Position numbers and translations under genes: made by a program. A stretch of 64,000 bases of DNA, taken from assembly GCF_003586445.1 (NCBI RefSeq), contig NZ_CP030028.1, forward strand, positions 4,292,501 through 4,356,500, in the 5' to 3' direction. This stretch comes from Bacillus sp. Y1. GTDB taxonomy: Bacteria > Bacillota > Bacilli > Bacillales > Cytobacillaceae. Shown here piece after piece: positions 24,815 through 34,064 of the stretch; the stretch's first letter is position 1; each line of letters begins with the position of its first letter. The notes under the pieces were generated by a model. It was given only the letters and a program-made list of their open reading frames with translations. It was not told the origin of the DNA and searched no databases.

Positions 24815-26953
24815 CTATGATTCATCTTTCACCCGAAGCAATCGTAGGCTGTTCAGCGTCACAATTAACGTGGCTCCCATATCCGCAAAGATGGCAATCC
24901 ATAATGTGAGCCAACCTGGAACGACTAATAATAGCGCCAACAGCTTAATACCAAGTGAGAAAGTGATATTTTGTTTAATAATATTTAATGCTTTTCTACT
25001 TAACTTTACAGTGAACGGAAGCTTTCTCAAATCATCAGCCATAAGCGCAATATCCGCTGTTTCAAGGGCTGTATCCGTTCCTGCTCCTCCCATCGCAATA
25101 CCAACAGAAGAAGCTGCTAAGGCAGGTGCATCATTTACACCATCACCGACCATAGCTACCCGTTGATAAGTGGCGCGTAATTCTTTAATGTATGAAAGCT
25201 TTTCTTGCGGGAGAAGATTCGCTTTTACCTCATTTACTCCTGCCTTCTGTCCAATCGCCTTGGCCGTACCTTCATTGTCTCCTGTAAGCATAATGGTCTT
25301 TTGCAGTCCGAGTGAGTGAAGCTGTTGTACCACGCCTTTTGTTTCTTCTCGAATCTCATCGGCCACTGCCACAATTGCAAGGAAATCTTCAGATGAACAA
25401 ACAGCCATCACCGTTTTTCCTTGTTCCTCAAGCCTAGTAATTTGTTCACGATAGACAGCTGTTATGCCACCCTCCAACTGTTCATGAATAAAACTTGGAC
25501 TTCCCACATAATACTTCGTCCCCGCAATTTTTCCTTCGATTCCTTTTCCTGTTACTGAGGTAAAATCCTTCAGTTCTAAATGGTCATAATTCAATTCCCA
25601 TTGATCTGCCTTTTTTAAAATAGCAGAGGCAAGTGGATGCTGAGAGACCTTTTCTAGTGCTGATATAATGGAAAATGTCTCGTTGGCAGGAATGTTCGGA
25701 GCGGTTTCATAGTCGGTGACTACCGGAATGCCCTTTGTTAACGTGCCAGTTTTATCAAAAGCAATCGCCTTAATGGCTCCCATTTCCTCTAGATGAATTC
25801 CACCTTTGATTAAAACGCCCCTTTTCGCTGCATTTCCAATGGCTGTTACGATAGCAACAGGTGTGGAAATAACGAGAGCACACGGACAACCAACTACTAA
25901 CACGGCTAAGCCTTGGTATACCCACTCATTCCACTCTAAGCCGAACAATAGCGGTGGGACAACCGCTACTCCGAGGGCAAATAGCATAATGATTGGTGTG
26001 TAATACTTTGCAAAGCGGTCAACAAATGCCTGTGATGGGGCTCTTTCCGCTTGCGCTTCTTCAACCAAATGGATGATTTTCGCAATCGTCGTATCTTCTA
26101 CATGCTTTGTCACCTTTACCTCAAGGAAGCCTTCTTCATTCAGGGTCCCAGCGTAAACTTCATCGTTCACTCCCTTTGCAACAGGTACGGACTCCCCAGT
26201 AATGGCTGCCTGATTGATGGATGACATGCCTTTTACGATGATCCCATCCATAGCTAATTTTTGGCCAGGCTTTACAAGTAGAACATCATTAATTTGAATG
26301 TCTTCTACGTCAATGACCATCTCTTGAAGTCCACGCCGTATCATTGCTTCTTTTGGAGCGATATCCATAAGTGAGCGAATCGATTGGCGAGCTTTATCCA
26401 TCGAATACGATTCAAGCACTTCACTAATCGCAAACAGAATAACAACGGTTGCCCCTTCACCCCATTCACCGATAATGGCAGCTCCAATAACCGCAATGGT
26501 CATGAGTGTTTTCATATCAAACTCGAGGCGGAAGAGATTTTTGAATCCTGTCCTGAAGAGGCGGTAGCCTCCTAAGATCATGGAGGACGCATAAGCTCCC
26601 ATCGATGCAAAGGATTCTTCCCCACGGATTTCACCAAATATCCATCCTATTAGCAATAGCACAAAGGAAGCAAGAACCATCGCATGCCTTTTTAGAAATG
26701 GCTCCTTCGCCTCTTGAATACGAGCCTTTTCAGGTTGAACCTTTATCCCGTCGAATGCACCGGCTTTTTCAATTTCTTCTATCGTTGCCTCACCAAACAC
26801 GGTTAGTTTGGCAGCACCAAAGTTTATATTTGCATCAAAAACACCATCCAGGTGCTTTACGTTCGTTTCGAACTTTTTGGCACAGCTGGCTCAAGAAAGC
26901 CCTTGAACGCGATATACTTGCTTACTATTCATCATTGCAGTTGAATTATCCAC
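24815..26953 (-). CDS. cadA: Cadmium/zinc P1B-type ATPase with in-frame TGA in the HMA CxxC motif
   Basis: Cd(II)/Zn(II)/Pb(II) efflux ATPase. The intact part has CPC in [27 protein letters not shown] and [16 protein letters not shown]. Start taken as GTG 26953: GGAGGTG is 7 nt upstream and it overlaps the cadC stop, as in homologous operons. From there the frame reads YRVQGLS, then TGA (codon 21, 26891-26893), then [20 protein letters not shown] thus falls exactly where the first cysteine of the GxxCxxC metal site belongs (TGC to TGA). The open part after it (from GTG 26800, codon 52) has no ribosome-binding site. Options: selenocysteine, UGA read-through, a disabling mutation, or a sequencing error. 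Everything downstream is intact (712 codons in all). Confidence 0.8.
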
Positions 26954-27314
26954 GTAATGCCACCTCCTTTTGATGGGTAAAGGCGATGTTAACGAGTTGT
27001 TTAACATGCTCATCGTCTAAGGCATAATAGACCAGTTTTCCTTCTTTTCGGTAGGTGGCAAGACCAAGGTTTCGAAGGAGTCGAAGATGGTGCGAAGCGG
27101 TAGCAACCGTGCATCCAACTATATTAGCCACATCGCATACGCAAAGCTCCTCTTCCACACTTAGCGAATAAGCAATTTTCACACGCGTGTCATCCGCTAA
27201 TGCTTTAAAAAGCTTCGAGACCTCCATTGTGTTTTGCATATTAAGCTCATTTTTTACTTTCGTAACCTTCTCCTCATCAAAACAGGTGACCTCACATACA
27301 TCCTCTTTCGCCAT
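26946..27314 (-). CDS. cadC: Cadmium-responsive ArsR/SmtB-family repressor CadC
   Basis: A 122-residue winged-helix repressor, the same length as S. aureus CadC. All known metal ligands align by number: C7, C11, C58 and C60 for the Cd/Pb site and D101, H103, H114 and E117 for the Zn site. The DNA-recognition helix is in ATASHHLRLLRNLG. Start at ATG 27314 with GGGGAAG upstream; ATG 27332 falls inside the operator palindrome. Its stop overlaps the cadA GTG start by 8 nt. Confidence 0.95.
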   Translation of the reverse strand: MAKEDVCEVTCFDEEKVTKVKNELNMQNTMEVSKLFKALADDTRVKIAYSLSVEEELCVCDVANIVGCTVATASHHLRLLRNLGLATYRKEGKLVYYALDDEHVKQLVNIAFTHQKEVALRG

Positions 27315-27330
27315 TACACTTCCCCATTTC

Positions 27331-27350
27331 ATTCAAACATTCTTTTGAAT
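27331..27350 (-). promoter_or_regulatory. CadC-type operator
   Basis: ATTCAAACATTCTTTTGAAT is an inverted repeat (ATTCAAA/TTTGAAT arms) of the ArsR/SmtB type, 16-36 nt upstream of the cadC start. Confidence 0.65.
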
Positions 27351-27401
27351 ATTATAGCATATGAGATGAAATGATAGTTGTGACAAATCTAGAGATAATG
27401 G

Positions 27402-27428
27402 AAAAAGAGGACAATTTAGCTGTCCTCC
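27402..27428 (-). terminator. Intrinsic terminator after the MFS gene
   Basis: GAGGACA at 27407-27413 pairs with TGTCCTC at 27421-27427, with TTTTT following on the minus strand. Confidence 0.8.
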
Positions 27429-27434
27429 TACCTA

Positions 27435-28763
27435 TTATTCCGTTGTAGGCTTTTTTCGGAAAAAGATTTCTGGTTCAAAACGGTGTAGAGGATGTGTTCG
27501 ATTCTGCGCTGGTTCTGGCGATATTCTTGGAGCCACCTCTGGCCTTTTCTGATCCAGAGCCGCCCTGATTAAAGACTCCGTTAACGGTCTCCACCTTCTT
27601 AATACCATCACTAGAAAAAAGATAACAAGTCCAGTAATCGCAAAGACAATCGAAGGAGAGGCATTGTTCACACCGCCTGCCTCTAATAGTCGGCCACCCA
27701 TTGTTTTTCCTCCCGCTTCCCCTAATCCATACACCACATTTGAAAATGCAAAAAATAAACTAATCAGCTCTGGTTTGGAAAGCTGAGAAATCGCGCTATC
27801 CACCGTTGGCAAAATCATCATTTCACCAATCACAAAGATGGCTCCACTTAATATAAATAGGAAAAATCCGTTTGAGAAAAACAACGATGATATTCCTGCC
27901 GTAATAAATAATACGCCTACTCCTAGTGCTGAGATTGGATTCATTTTTGTAATAAACCGTTTGGTTATCAAGCCTTGCAGGGTGATAACGATAAAACTGT
28001 TGATCGTCCATATTAAAGAGATATTTTTAGGGTTATCCAACACGACTGTTGCACGCAGTGGCAGTGCAAGTGAAAACTGCGCATACAGTGCCCAAATCAG
28101 AACGGTTATTACACTAAAAATGATAAATGGCCGATGCTTTAACGCTTCCCCATATGCCCCTAATGGCAGTGATGGACAAGGGATGTCACCGCAATTTTTC
28201 GGAAGTAAGAGCCAACTCACTAAAGCCAACCCTACATAAATAGCAGCCGCGATAAAGAAGATCATTCTTGAGGCTTCAGCTAAAAGAAAAAAAATTACAA
28301 GGCCACTTGTACCTGTCCCTACATTGGCCGCAATCCCACGAAGAGAAAAAGCAGTTGTTTGATTTCCACTTGAAGAAGCGAATGCTGCAATCGCTGCCTT
28401 CGTGGAGGGAGCGTTTAATCCATTGCCAAGGCCCATAATGGCTGCCGAAACCAGAAGAAACAGGTAATCGGTAAATATGCCAAAGCTCATTACTCCACCT
28501 GCTGTAATCAGGGCACCCAAGCCGATGATAAAACGTCGCCCTATTCGGTCTGCAAGAACTCCTCCTGTAATACTTCCAAATTGAAAAGCAATGGCTATCG
28601 TTGCTAAGATCGTCCCAATCTGTACCAAGGTTATTTCTGTTTCAGTTGTTAGTATGATAGGAAGCATAGGCATCACAAGATAGGAACCTAAGTGTGCAAG
28701 CAATACTCCTAACAAAAGAATTTGCAACGGGCGATCAAGTTTTCTGTATTCCATTAATCCCAC
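27435..28763 (-). CDS. MFS transporter, probable drug/metabolite exporter
   Basis: A 442-residue major facilitator protein with 12 predicted membrane helices and the MFS signature GGVLADRIGRRFIIGLG between helices 2 and 3. Substrate not identifiable. Start taken as GTG 28763 (AAGGGTG 8 nt upstream); ATG 28754 is an alternative. The frame extends upstream through a terminator hairpin, which is clearly non-coding. The C-terminus has a 40-residue soluble tail rich in Arg, Pro and Glu. No regulator is adjacent; it is flanked by terminators. Confidence 0.8.
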   Translation of the reverse strand: MGLMEYRKLDRPLQILLLGVLLAHLGSYLVMPMLPIILTTETEITLVQIGTILATIAIAFQFGSITGGVLADRIGRRFIIGLGALITAGGVMSFGIFTDYLFLLVSAAIMGLGNGLNAPSTKAAIAAFASSSGNQTTAFSLRGIAANVGTGTSGLVIFFLLAEASRMIFFIAAAIYVGLALVSWLLLPKNCGDIPCPSLPLGAYGEALKHRPFIIFSVITVLIWALYAQFSLALPLRATVVLDNPKNISLIWTINSFIVITLQGLITKRFITKMNPISALGVGVLFITAGISSLFFSNGFFLFILSGAIFVIGEMMILPTVDSAISQLSKPELISLFFAFSNVVYGLGEAGGKTMGGRLLEAGGVNNASPSIVFAITGLVIFFLVMVLRRWRPLTESLIRAALDQKRPEVAPRISPEPAQNRTHPLHRFEPEIFFRKKPTTE

Positions 28764-28829
28764 TTTGAATACACCCTTCCAGCGTTCAACATTTCTTTTC
28801 CTACTTTTCCCCATTACACACGATTTATG

Positions 28830-28876
28830 AAAAAAGCCTGTTGCCCCCATCGTTAAATGGGAGCAACAGGCTTTCA
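28830..28876. terminator. Strong intrinsic terminator of the aldo/keto reductase gene
   Basis: AAAGCCTGTTGC at 28833-28844 pairs with GCAACAGGCTTT at 28863-28874, with CCCAT/ATGGG pairing inside and a T run on the minus strand. Confidence 0.9.
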
Positions 28877-28880
28877 AGCA

Positions 28881-29873
28881 TTAACTTTTTAGGATATCTT
28901 CAATTCGTTGTAATTCTTCTGTGGTAAATTCCAAATGATTGAGTGCGGCAACGTTATCTTCGATTTGGCTAACCTTACTCGCTCCTATTAATGCAGATGT
29001 TACTCTTCCTCCGCGAAGGACCCACGCAAGAGCCATTTGAGCAAGGCTTTGTCCTCGTTCAGCAGCAAGGGCATTTAATTTTTGCACTTGACTGATTACT
29101 TCCTCAGTCACTTGGTTCGCTCCTAATGCCCCCGTCACTTTCACTGCTCTTGAATCACTAGGTAGACCTGTTAGGTACTTATTGGTTAATAAGCCTTGAG
29201 CGAGTGGGCAAAAAGCAATCGACCCTACTCCATTTTCCTGAAGAACATCCTGAAGTCCATTTTCGATCCAACGGTTAAGCATTGAATAGCTTGGTTGGTG
29301 AATAACCATCGGCGTACCTAGACGATTTAATATGCTGATTGCGTCAGCAGTTTGTTCTGCACTATAGTTGGAGATTCCTACATATAATGCCTTTCCTTGG
29401 CGGACCATTAAATCGAGTGCACCCATTGTTTCTTCAAGAGGGGTATTAGGATCAGGTCTGTGTGAATAGAAAATATCTACATAATCTAACCCCATTCGTT
29501 TTAAGCTTTGATCAAGGCTAGCCATCAAATACTTTTTCGATCCCCAGTTTCCGTATGGTCCTGGCCACATATAATAGCCTGCCTTTGAAGAAATAATCAT
29601 TTCATCCCGATAAGGGGCAAAATCGGTTTTTAGCATCTGACCAAACATCTCTTCAGCGGAACCTGCTGGTGGTCCATAGTTGTTTGCTAAGTCAAAATGT
29701 GTAATGCCCAAATCAAATGCTCTTCTAAGCATTGCACGGCCATTTTCAAATGTATCAACCCCGCCAAAGTTATGCCATAATCCAAGAGAGATGGCTGGGA
29801 GTAATAAACCAGATCGGCCGCTTCGATTGTATCTCATTGACTCATATCGATTTTCTGCTGCATGATACACCAT
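28881..29873 (-). CDS. Aldo/keto reductase, YghZ/Gpr-type
   Basis: A 330-residue NADPH-dependent aldo/keto reductase close to E. coli YghZ (L-glyceraldehyde-3-phosphate reductase), whose N-terminal block LSLGLWHNFG, ITHFDLANNYGPP and MWPGPYG it shares. Catalytic tetrad: Asp in HFDLANNY, Tyr in NNYGPP, Lys in SSKAGY and His in YSHRPD. A role in methylglyoxal/aldehyde detoxification is plausible. ATG 29873 has GAGG at 7 nt. It lies just downstream of an iron-type alcohol dehydrogenase (24-nt gap), so the two are likely co-transcribed. Confidence 0.88.
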   Translation of the reverse strand: MVYHAAENRYESMRYNRSGRSGLLLPAISLGLWHNFGGVDTFENGRAMLRRAFDLGITHFDLANNYGPPAGSAEEMFGQMLKTDFAPYRDEMIISSKAGYYMWPGPYGNWGSKKYLMASLDQSLKRMGLDYVDIFYSHRPDPNTPLEETMGALDLMVRQGKALYVGISNYSAEQTADAISILNRLGTPMVIHQPSYSMLNRWIENGLQDVLQENGVGSIAFCPLAQGLLTNKYLTGLPSDSRAVKVTGALGANQVTEEVISQVQKLNALAAERGQSLAQMALAWVLRGGRVTSALIGASKVSQIEDNVAALNHLEFTTEELQRIEDILKS

Positions 29874-29896
29874 TTATTGTCCTCTTTTCTCTCCCT

Positions 29897-31060
29897 TTAT
29901 AGTGATGCTCGATAAATCTCTACGATATCTTCTTTTGTTAAATTATTAAATACTCCTAAGGAACCTTTTGCATATGCTTTGTCAGCCATAAGCTCAAGAT
30001 TTTCATCACCAATCCCATAATCTGCTAGTCTTGAAGGAGCGCCAATTGAATTCCAGAATTGACGTAAAGCCTCAATTCCTTCTAATGCCACTTCTCGTTC
30101 GGATTTTCCATCTGGAACAATATCAAATACTCTTGTAGCAAATTGAACAAAGCGTCCTACATTTTCATCAAGCACATGCTTCATCCAATTTGGGAATAAA
30201 ATCGCTAGTCCCCCTCCGTGCGGGATATCGTATACGGCGGAAACAGCATGCTCGATATCATGAGTCGACCATTCTCCTTGCGTTCCCATACCAAGCGATT
30301 TATTTAAAGCAATCGTACCCGTATATAGAATCGTTTCACGTAAGTCATAGTCCTCTAAGTTCTCAATTAATTGAGGAGCTGTTTCGATTACCGTCTTTAG
30401 CAATGATTCACAGAAGCGATCCTGTAAGTGTGTATTCTTCACATGATGGAAATACTGCTCAAAAACGTGAGACATGATGTCAACCATACCATAAACCGTT
30501 TGATCCTTTGGAACAGAGTATGTATAAACAGGATCTAAAATAGAAAATTCAGGGTAGCTTACCGTGCTACTCCATCCAATTTTTTCTTGCGTGTCCCAAT
30601 TCGTAATAACCGAGTTATTATTCATCTCGGAACCTGTTGCAGCTAATGTTAAGATTGCTCCAAACGGTAACGCTTCCATTGCTTTAGCATTTCCTTTGAT
30701 AATATCCCATACATCCCCTTGGTAAGGAACCCCCACAGCAATTGCCTTTACACAATCAAGGACACTTCCACCTCCCACTGCAAGAATAAAATCTACATGA
30801 TTCTCCCTAGCCATATTGATACCTTTTTGCACTGAAGACAACCTTGGGTTCGGTTCTACTCCACTAAGTTCAAACACTTCGGCGGATAAAGAAGCTAGAA
30901 TCGTCTGTACTTCCTCATATAAACCATTTCGTTTAATACTTCCTCCCCCATATACAAGGAGCACCTTTGAACCATACTTAGGAAGCTCATTCCGTAATTC
31001 TTCGATTTGCCCTTTTCCAAAGATTAATTTCGTTGGATTTCGATAAGAAAAATTCTTCAT
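29897..31060 (-). CDS. Iron-containing alcohol dehydrogenase, NADH-dependent butanol dehydrogenase-like (YugJ-type)
   Basis: A 387-residue group III alcohol dehydrogenase resembling B. subtilis YugJ/YugK. The cofactor motif [13 protein letters not shown] is near residue 98, with [13 protein letters not shown] after it. Metal ligands: Asp in [12 protein letters not shown], then His in the same segment, His in [12 protein letters not shown] and His in [14 protein letters not shown] 31060 has GGGAGA at good spacing. First gene of a two-gene unit with the aldo/keto reductase. An operator-like site for the GntR regulator lies upstream. Confidence 0.9.
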   Translation of the reverse strand: MKNFSYRNPTKLIFGKGQIEELRNELPKYGSKVLLVYGGGSIKRNGLYEEVQTILASLSAEVFELSGVEPNPRLSSVQKGINMARENHVDFILAVGGGSVLDCVKAIAVGVPYQGDVWDIIKGNAKAMEALPFGAILTLAATGSEMNNNSVITNWDTQEKIGWSSTVSYPEFSILDPVYTYSVPKDQTVYGMVDIMSHVFEQYFHHVKNTHLQDRFCESLLKTVIETAPQLIENLEDYDLRETILYTGTIALNKSLGMGTQGEWSTHDIEHAVSAVYDIPHGGGLAILFPNWMKHVLDENVGRFVQFATRVFDIVPDGKSEREVALEGIEALRQFWNSIGAPSRLADYGIGDENLELMADKAYAKGSLGVFNNLTKEDIVEIYRASL

Positions 31061-31126
31061 AAATATCTCTCCCTTTTTTATATTCTTTTTCCATTATAAA
31101 ACAAATAAATATATATGTTTACTTTT

Positions 31127-31142
31127 AAATGTATATACTTTT
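31127..31142 (-). promoter_or_regulatory. Candidate GntR/HutC operator upstream of the alcohol dehydrogenase
   Basis: AAATGTATATACTTTT is close to the perfect palindrome AAATGTATAGACATTT found in front of the gntR gene at 45410. It lies about 65 nt upstream of the dehydrogenase start. Confidence 0.35.
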
Positions 31143-31196
31143 ATTTTTTAGTAAAAAAATAAAGACTAGATAAACTAATCTCCATTTTATAGCTAC

Positions 31197-32090
31197 CTAA
31201 TGTCTTTGAAGGAAGTGATACAATGCACCAATTAAATTCGAATCATTTCCAAATTGACACTTTTCAACCTTGATTGACAAACGATGTACATCTGTTTTCA
31301 TTTGACTTAGCTTTTCATTAATACGATTCACCAAATCTTCACGACTACTAATGGCACCACCGATTAATATTTTCTCCGGATCAATCGCATACTGTAAGTT
31401 AAGTATCCCGACGGCTAGACGCTTGATAAACTTTTCAATTTCATCATTAACTTCTTCATCGCCTTCGTCTGCTAATTCAAATACTTTTTTACCATTCAAA
31501 GTACTTGGATCCATTCCTTTTCGTTTCGCCACTAGCCTCACTAAAGCACCGGTTGCTCCTAATGCACTCCAGCTCTCTCCTAATGGTTGATTAAGGTAAT
31601 CCTCCATAATCATAAAGCCAAATTCTCCACCGTGAAGATGATGGCCATGTCTAATTTTTTTATCTATTACAAGTGCACCACCGATCCCTGTTCCTATTAC
31701 AATACAAATATAATCGCGAACATCCTTCGCTGCACCAATCCAGCCTTCAGCTAATCCAGCACAGTTCGCATCATTTTCAAGCTCGACGGTTAGTCCTGTT
31801 TGCTTCTCAAGAATTTCCTTTATATTTGGACCATGAATGAAAGGAATCGCACTAGCCCCTTCAATATGTCCCTTCTCAACATTGACAGCCCCCGGCATGC
31901 TAAGAGCTATCCCCTTGATTTCTTGTTTTTGCTGAAATTCTTTTACGAGAGAATCAATAACACGAATAAACTCATCTAATCCCTCACGTGGAGTAGGAAC
32001 AGATGCTTTTTCTATAAATTCACCAACTTCATTCATTAGTGAATATTTTATTGCAGAGCCACCAACATCAAATACTGCAAAGTAGTTCAA
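31197..32090 (-). CDS. ROK-family sugar kinase, probable beta-glucoside kinase
   Basis: A 297-residue ROK kinase. ATP motif FDVGGSAIKYSLM at the N-terminus, catalytic Asp in ELENDANCAGLAEGW, VIGTGIGGALVID and HGGEFGFM. The zinc motif CxCGxxGCxE of glucokinases and NagC is absent, as in the beta-glucoside kinases (BglK) of Listeria and Klebsiella. As last gene of the ABC operon, next to phospho-beta-glucosidase genes, it likely phosphorylates imported cello-oligosaccharides (inference). Start TTG 32090, 8 nt after GGAGGG. Confidence 0.82.
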   Translation of the reverse strand: MNYFAVFDVGGSAIKYSLMNEVGEFIEKASVPTPREGLDEFIRVIDSLVKEFQQKQEIKGIALSMPGAVNVEKGHIEGASAIPFIHGPNIKEILEKQTGLTVELENDANCAGLAEGWIGAAKDVRDYICIVIGTGIGGALVIDKKIRHGHHLHGGEFGFMIMEDYLNQPLGESWSALGATGALVRLVAKRKGMDPSTLNGKKVFELADEGDEEVNDEIEKFIKRLAVGILNLQYAIDPEKILIGGAISSREDLVNRINEKLSQMKTDVHRLSIKVEKCQFGNDSNLIGALYHFLQRH

Positions 32091-32121
32091 ATCACATTCC
32101 CTCCATAATCCCTTGAATCGA

Positions 32122-33138
32122 TCAGTCTTTTGTACCGCATGATTCTCTTATAATAAGCTCAGAGTCAATCAATACTGGCTTTAGTCCAGTTTTCCCGTTA
32201 ATTAAATCATTCAACATATAAGCTGATAATTTACCAAATTTCTCTTTATCCTGTTTTACAGTCGTGAGTTTTGGTTCACTGTAGCGGCATGCAGCAATAT
32301 CATCACAACCAATAAGACGGATATCTTGTGGTACACGTAAACCTTCCTCTTTTATCGCTCTTAATGCCCCAAGTGCCATGAGGTCGGAGGCGGCAAATAT
32401 TGCCTCAGGATAAGGCTTTTTTGCTAAAATTTTCTTCATCGCAAGATAACCGCTCTCCTCATGAAAATCCCCATATTGAATCCACTCTTCCCTTACATCA
32501 AGTCCGAATTGATTCATTGCATCTATAAACCCTTTTTTTCTAAGGTTTGAAATCATTGAGTCACGCATACCACCGATATACCCAATCTCTCTGACAGAGT
32601 GTAAATATAAGTGTTCAACCACTTTTCGTGACAAATTAACATTATCAGTCATTAAGTAACTTACCTTTGTACCACTTAGTTCTATATCAATACCCATACA
32701 AGGGATATCTGCTTTCGCAAGTTCGTGGACAGCCTCTTCTACTTCTTCCCCAGCGATGACTAAGCAGCCATCCAGATGGAAATGTTTGCACCTTGCAATA
32801 TAGCTTCCATTATCTTGACGGAATTGTTCATTTGAAAACATCAGGATGTCGTAACCTAACAGACCAATATTCTTCTTAAATGAAGAAATAACTTCATTGA
32901 AGTAAGGATGAGTCATATCAACATTTACTTTTCCTGCATAGATTAACCCGATTAAGTTTGATCGTTTCGTTGCAAGTGACCTAGCTGAGAAATTGGGTTC
33001 ATACCCCTTTTCATTGATGATATCCATTACTTTTCTTTTTGTTTTCTCACTAATCCCACCATAATTATTGAGCACTTTAGAAACGGTACCTGATGAAACA
33101 CCAGCTAATTCTGCAATATCCTTTATTGTAAGACTCAT
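32122..33138 (-). CDS. LacI-family transcriptional regulator
   Basis: A 338-residue LacI/GalR regulator. N-terminal helix-turn-helix TIKDIAELAGVSSGTVSKVL (residues 4-23) and hinge PNFSARSLATKRS, then a periplasmic-binding-protein-like sugar domain ending SELIIRESC. Start at ATG 33138, 6 nt after AAGGG; the extra seven codons upstream would precede the conserved start. It lies within the sugar ABC operon and probably represses it and the divergent cellulase through the GGAAACCG-type palindromes at 36.5-36.8 kb. Confidence 0.92.
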   Translation of the reverse strand: MSLTIKDIAELAGVSSGTVSKVLNNYGGISEKTKRKVMDIINEKGYEPNFSARSLATKRSNLIGLIYAGKVNVDMTHPYFNEVISSFKKNIGLLGYDILMFSNEQFRQDNGSYIARCKHFHLDGCLVIAGEEVEEAVHELAKADIPCMGIDIELSGTKVSYLMTDNVNLSRKVVEHLYLHSVREIGYIGGMRDSMISNLRKKGFIDAMNQFGLDVREEWIQYGDFHEESGYLAMKKILAKKPYPEAIFAASDLMALGALRAIKEEGLRVPQDIRLIGCDDIAACRYSEPKLTTVKQDKEKFGKLSAYMLNDLINGKTGLKPVLIDSELIIRESCGTKD

Positions 33139-33230
33139 GTTAATCCCTTCTACTTCCATTTGATTATGTTTGTCTATGTTAGATTACTAGTAGTTAGGAT
33201 ACGAATCAATATGAAGGAAATAAAAAAAGA

Positions 33231-34064
33231 TTATTTTACTGATCCTTCCGTAATACTTGAAATGAACAAACGATTAAATAGTAAGAAAATAATGAGAAGC
33301 GGTGCGGTTGCCCAGAATACCCCTGACATGATCATCCCAAAGTCAATATTATGTGTATTGCTCAAGTTAGCTAACGCTACTTGTATCGTATAGTTTTCTG
33401 GATCTCTTAGAACAGTGAACTGCCATAAGAATTCTCCCCATACAGCCGTAAACACGATGATTCCTAGAGTAGCGAATGCAGGGAGAATGATCGGTAATAC
33501 AATACTTCGGTAAATTTTAAAATTTGAACAACCGTCAAGCTTTGCAGCCTCAATCAATTCGTCGGGAACAGCTTCACTTACATACTGTCTCATTAAGAAA
33601 ATACCCAACGGATTTAAGAAAAATAGGACCATTACTCCAGGCAGAGTATCTAATAGACCAGCCTTAGAAATTAGGAAGTATTGTGGAATTAAACCTAGTT
33701 GAGGCGGAATAATCATCGTAACCAGTATTGCCACAAACAATGCATTTCTTCCTGGAAACTTAAACTTCGCAAAGGCAAATCCAGCAAGAGAACTAATTAT
33801 TAGAACAACAATCGTTACAATCGAACAGATAATGAATGAATTCCACATCGCATGGAAGAAATCAATTTGACTTAGAACTTTCTTAAAGTTATCCACTAAT
33901 AAATTTCCTGGTGTGATTGTCGGTGGAATGGAATTATATGCCGAGCTTGGCCTTGTAGCCATGACAAACATCCAATAGAAAGGAAACAAAGAAAGTAACG
34001 AAGCAACGGCTAAAAAGAGATACATAAAAAGTTTTCCCGTGAAGAATTTCTTTTTATTACTCAT
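33231..34064 (-). CDS. Carbohydrate ABC transporter permease, MalG type
   Basis: A 277-residue membrane subunit of a CUT1 sugar importer with six predicted helices. The EAA loop is ELIEAAKLDGCSNFKIYRSIVLPIILPA. Helix 1 begins LFMYLFLAVASLLSLFPFYWMF. The start ATG overlaps the stop of the upstream permease by 4 nt, with GGAGGG at 7 nt. No cognate ATPase gene is in the operon, so a shared MsmX-type ATPase is expected, as in other Bacillus CUT1 importers. Confidence 0.93.
   Translation of the reverse strand: MSNKKKFFTGKLFMYLFLAVASLLSLFPFYWMFVMATRPSSAYNSIPPTITPGNLLVDNFKKVLSQIDFFHAMWNSFIICSIVTIVVLIISSLAGFAFAKFKFPGRNALFVAILVTMIIPPQLGLIPQYFLISKAGLLDTLPGVMVLFFLNPLGIFLMRQYVSEAVPDELIEAAKLDGCSNFKIYRSIVLPIILPAFATLGIIVFTAVWGEFLWQFTVLRDPENYTIQVALANLSNTHNIDFGMIMSGVFWATAPLLIIFLLFNRLFISSITEGSVK

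Noticed and set aside
26800..26802. GTG 26800 as the true start of cadA
   Set aside because: No ribosome-binding site precedes it, and a complete HMA domain with good initiation signals lies in frame upstream, broken only by the TGA.
28764..28877. N-terminal extension of the MFS exporter to 480 residues
   Set aside because: The extension would be translated from the terminator hairpin of the neighbouring gene and adds a segment unlike MFS N-termini.
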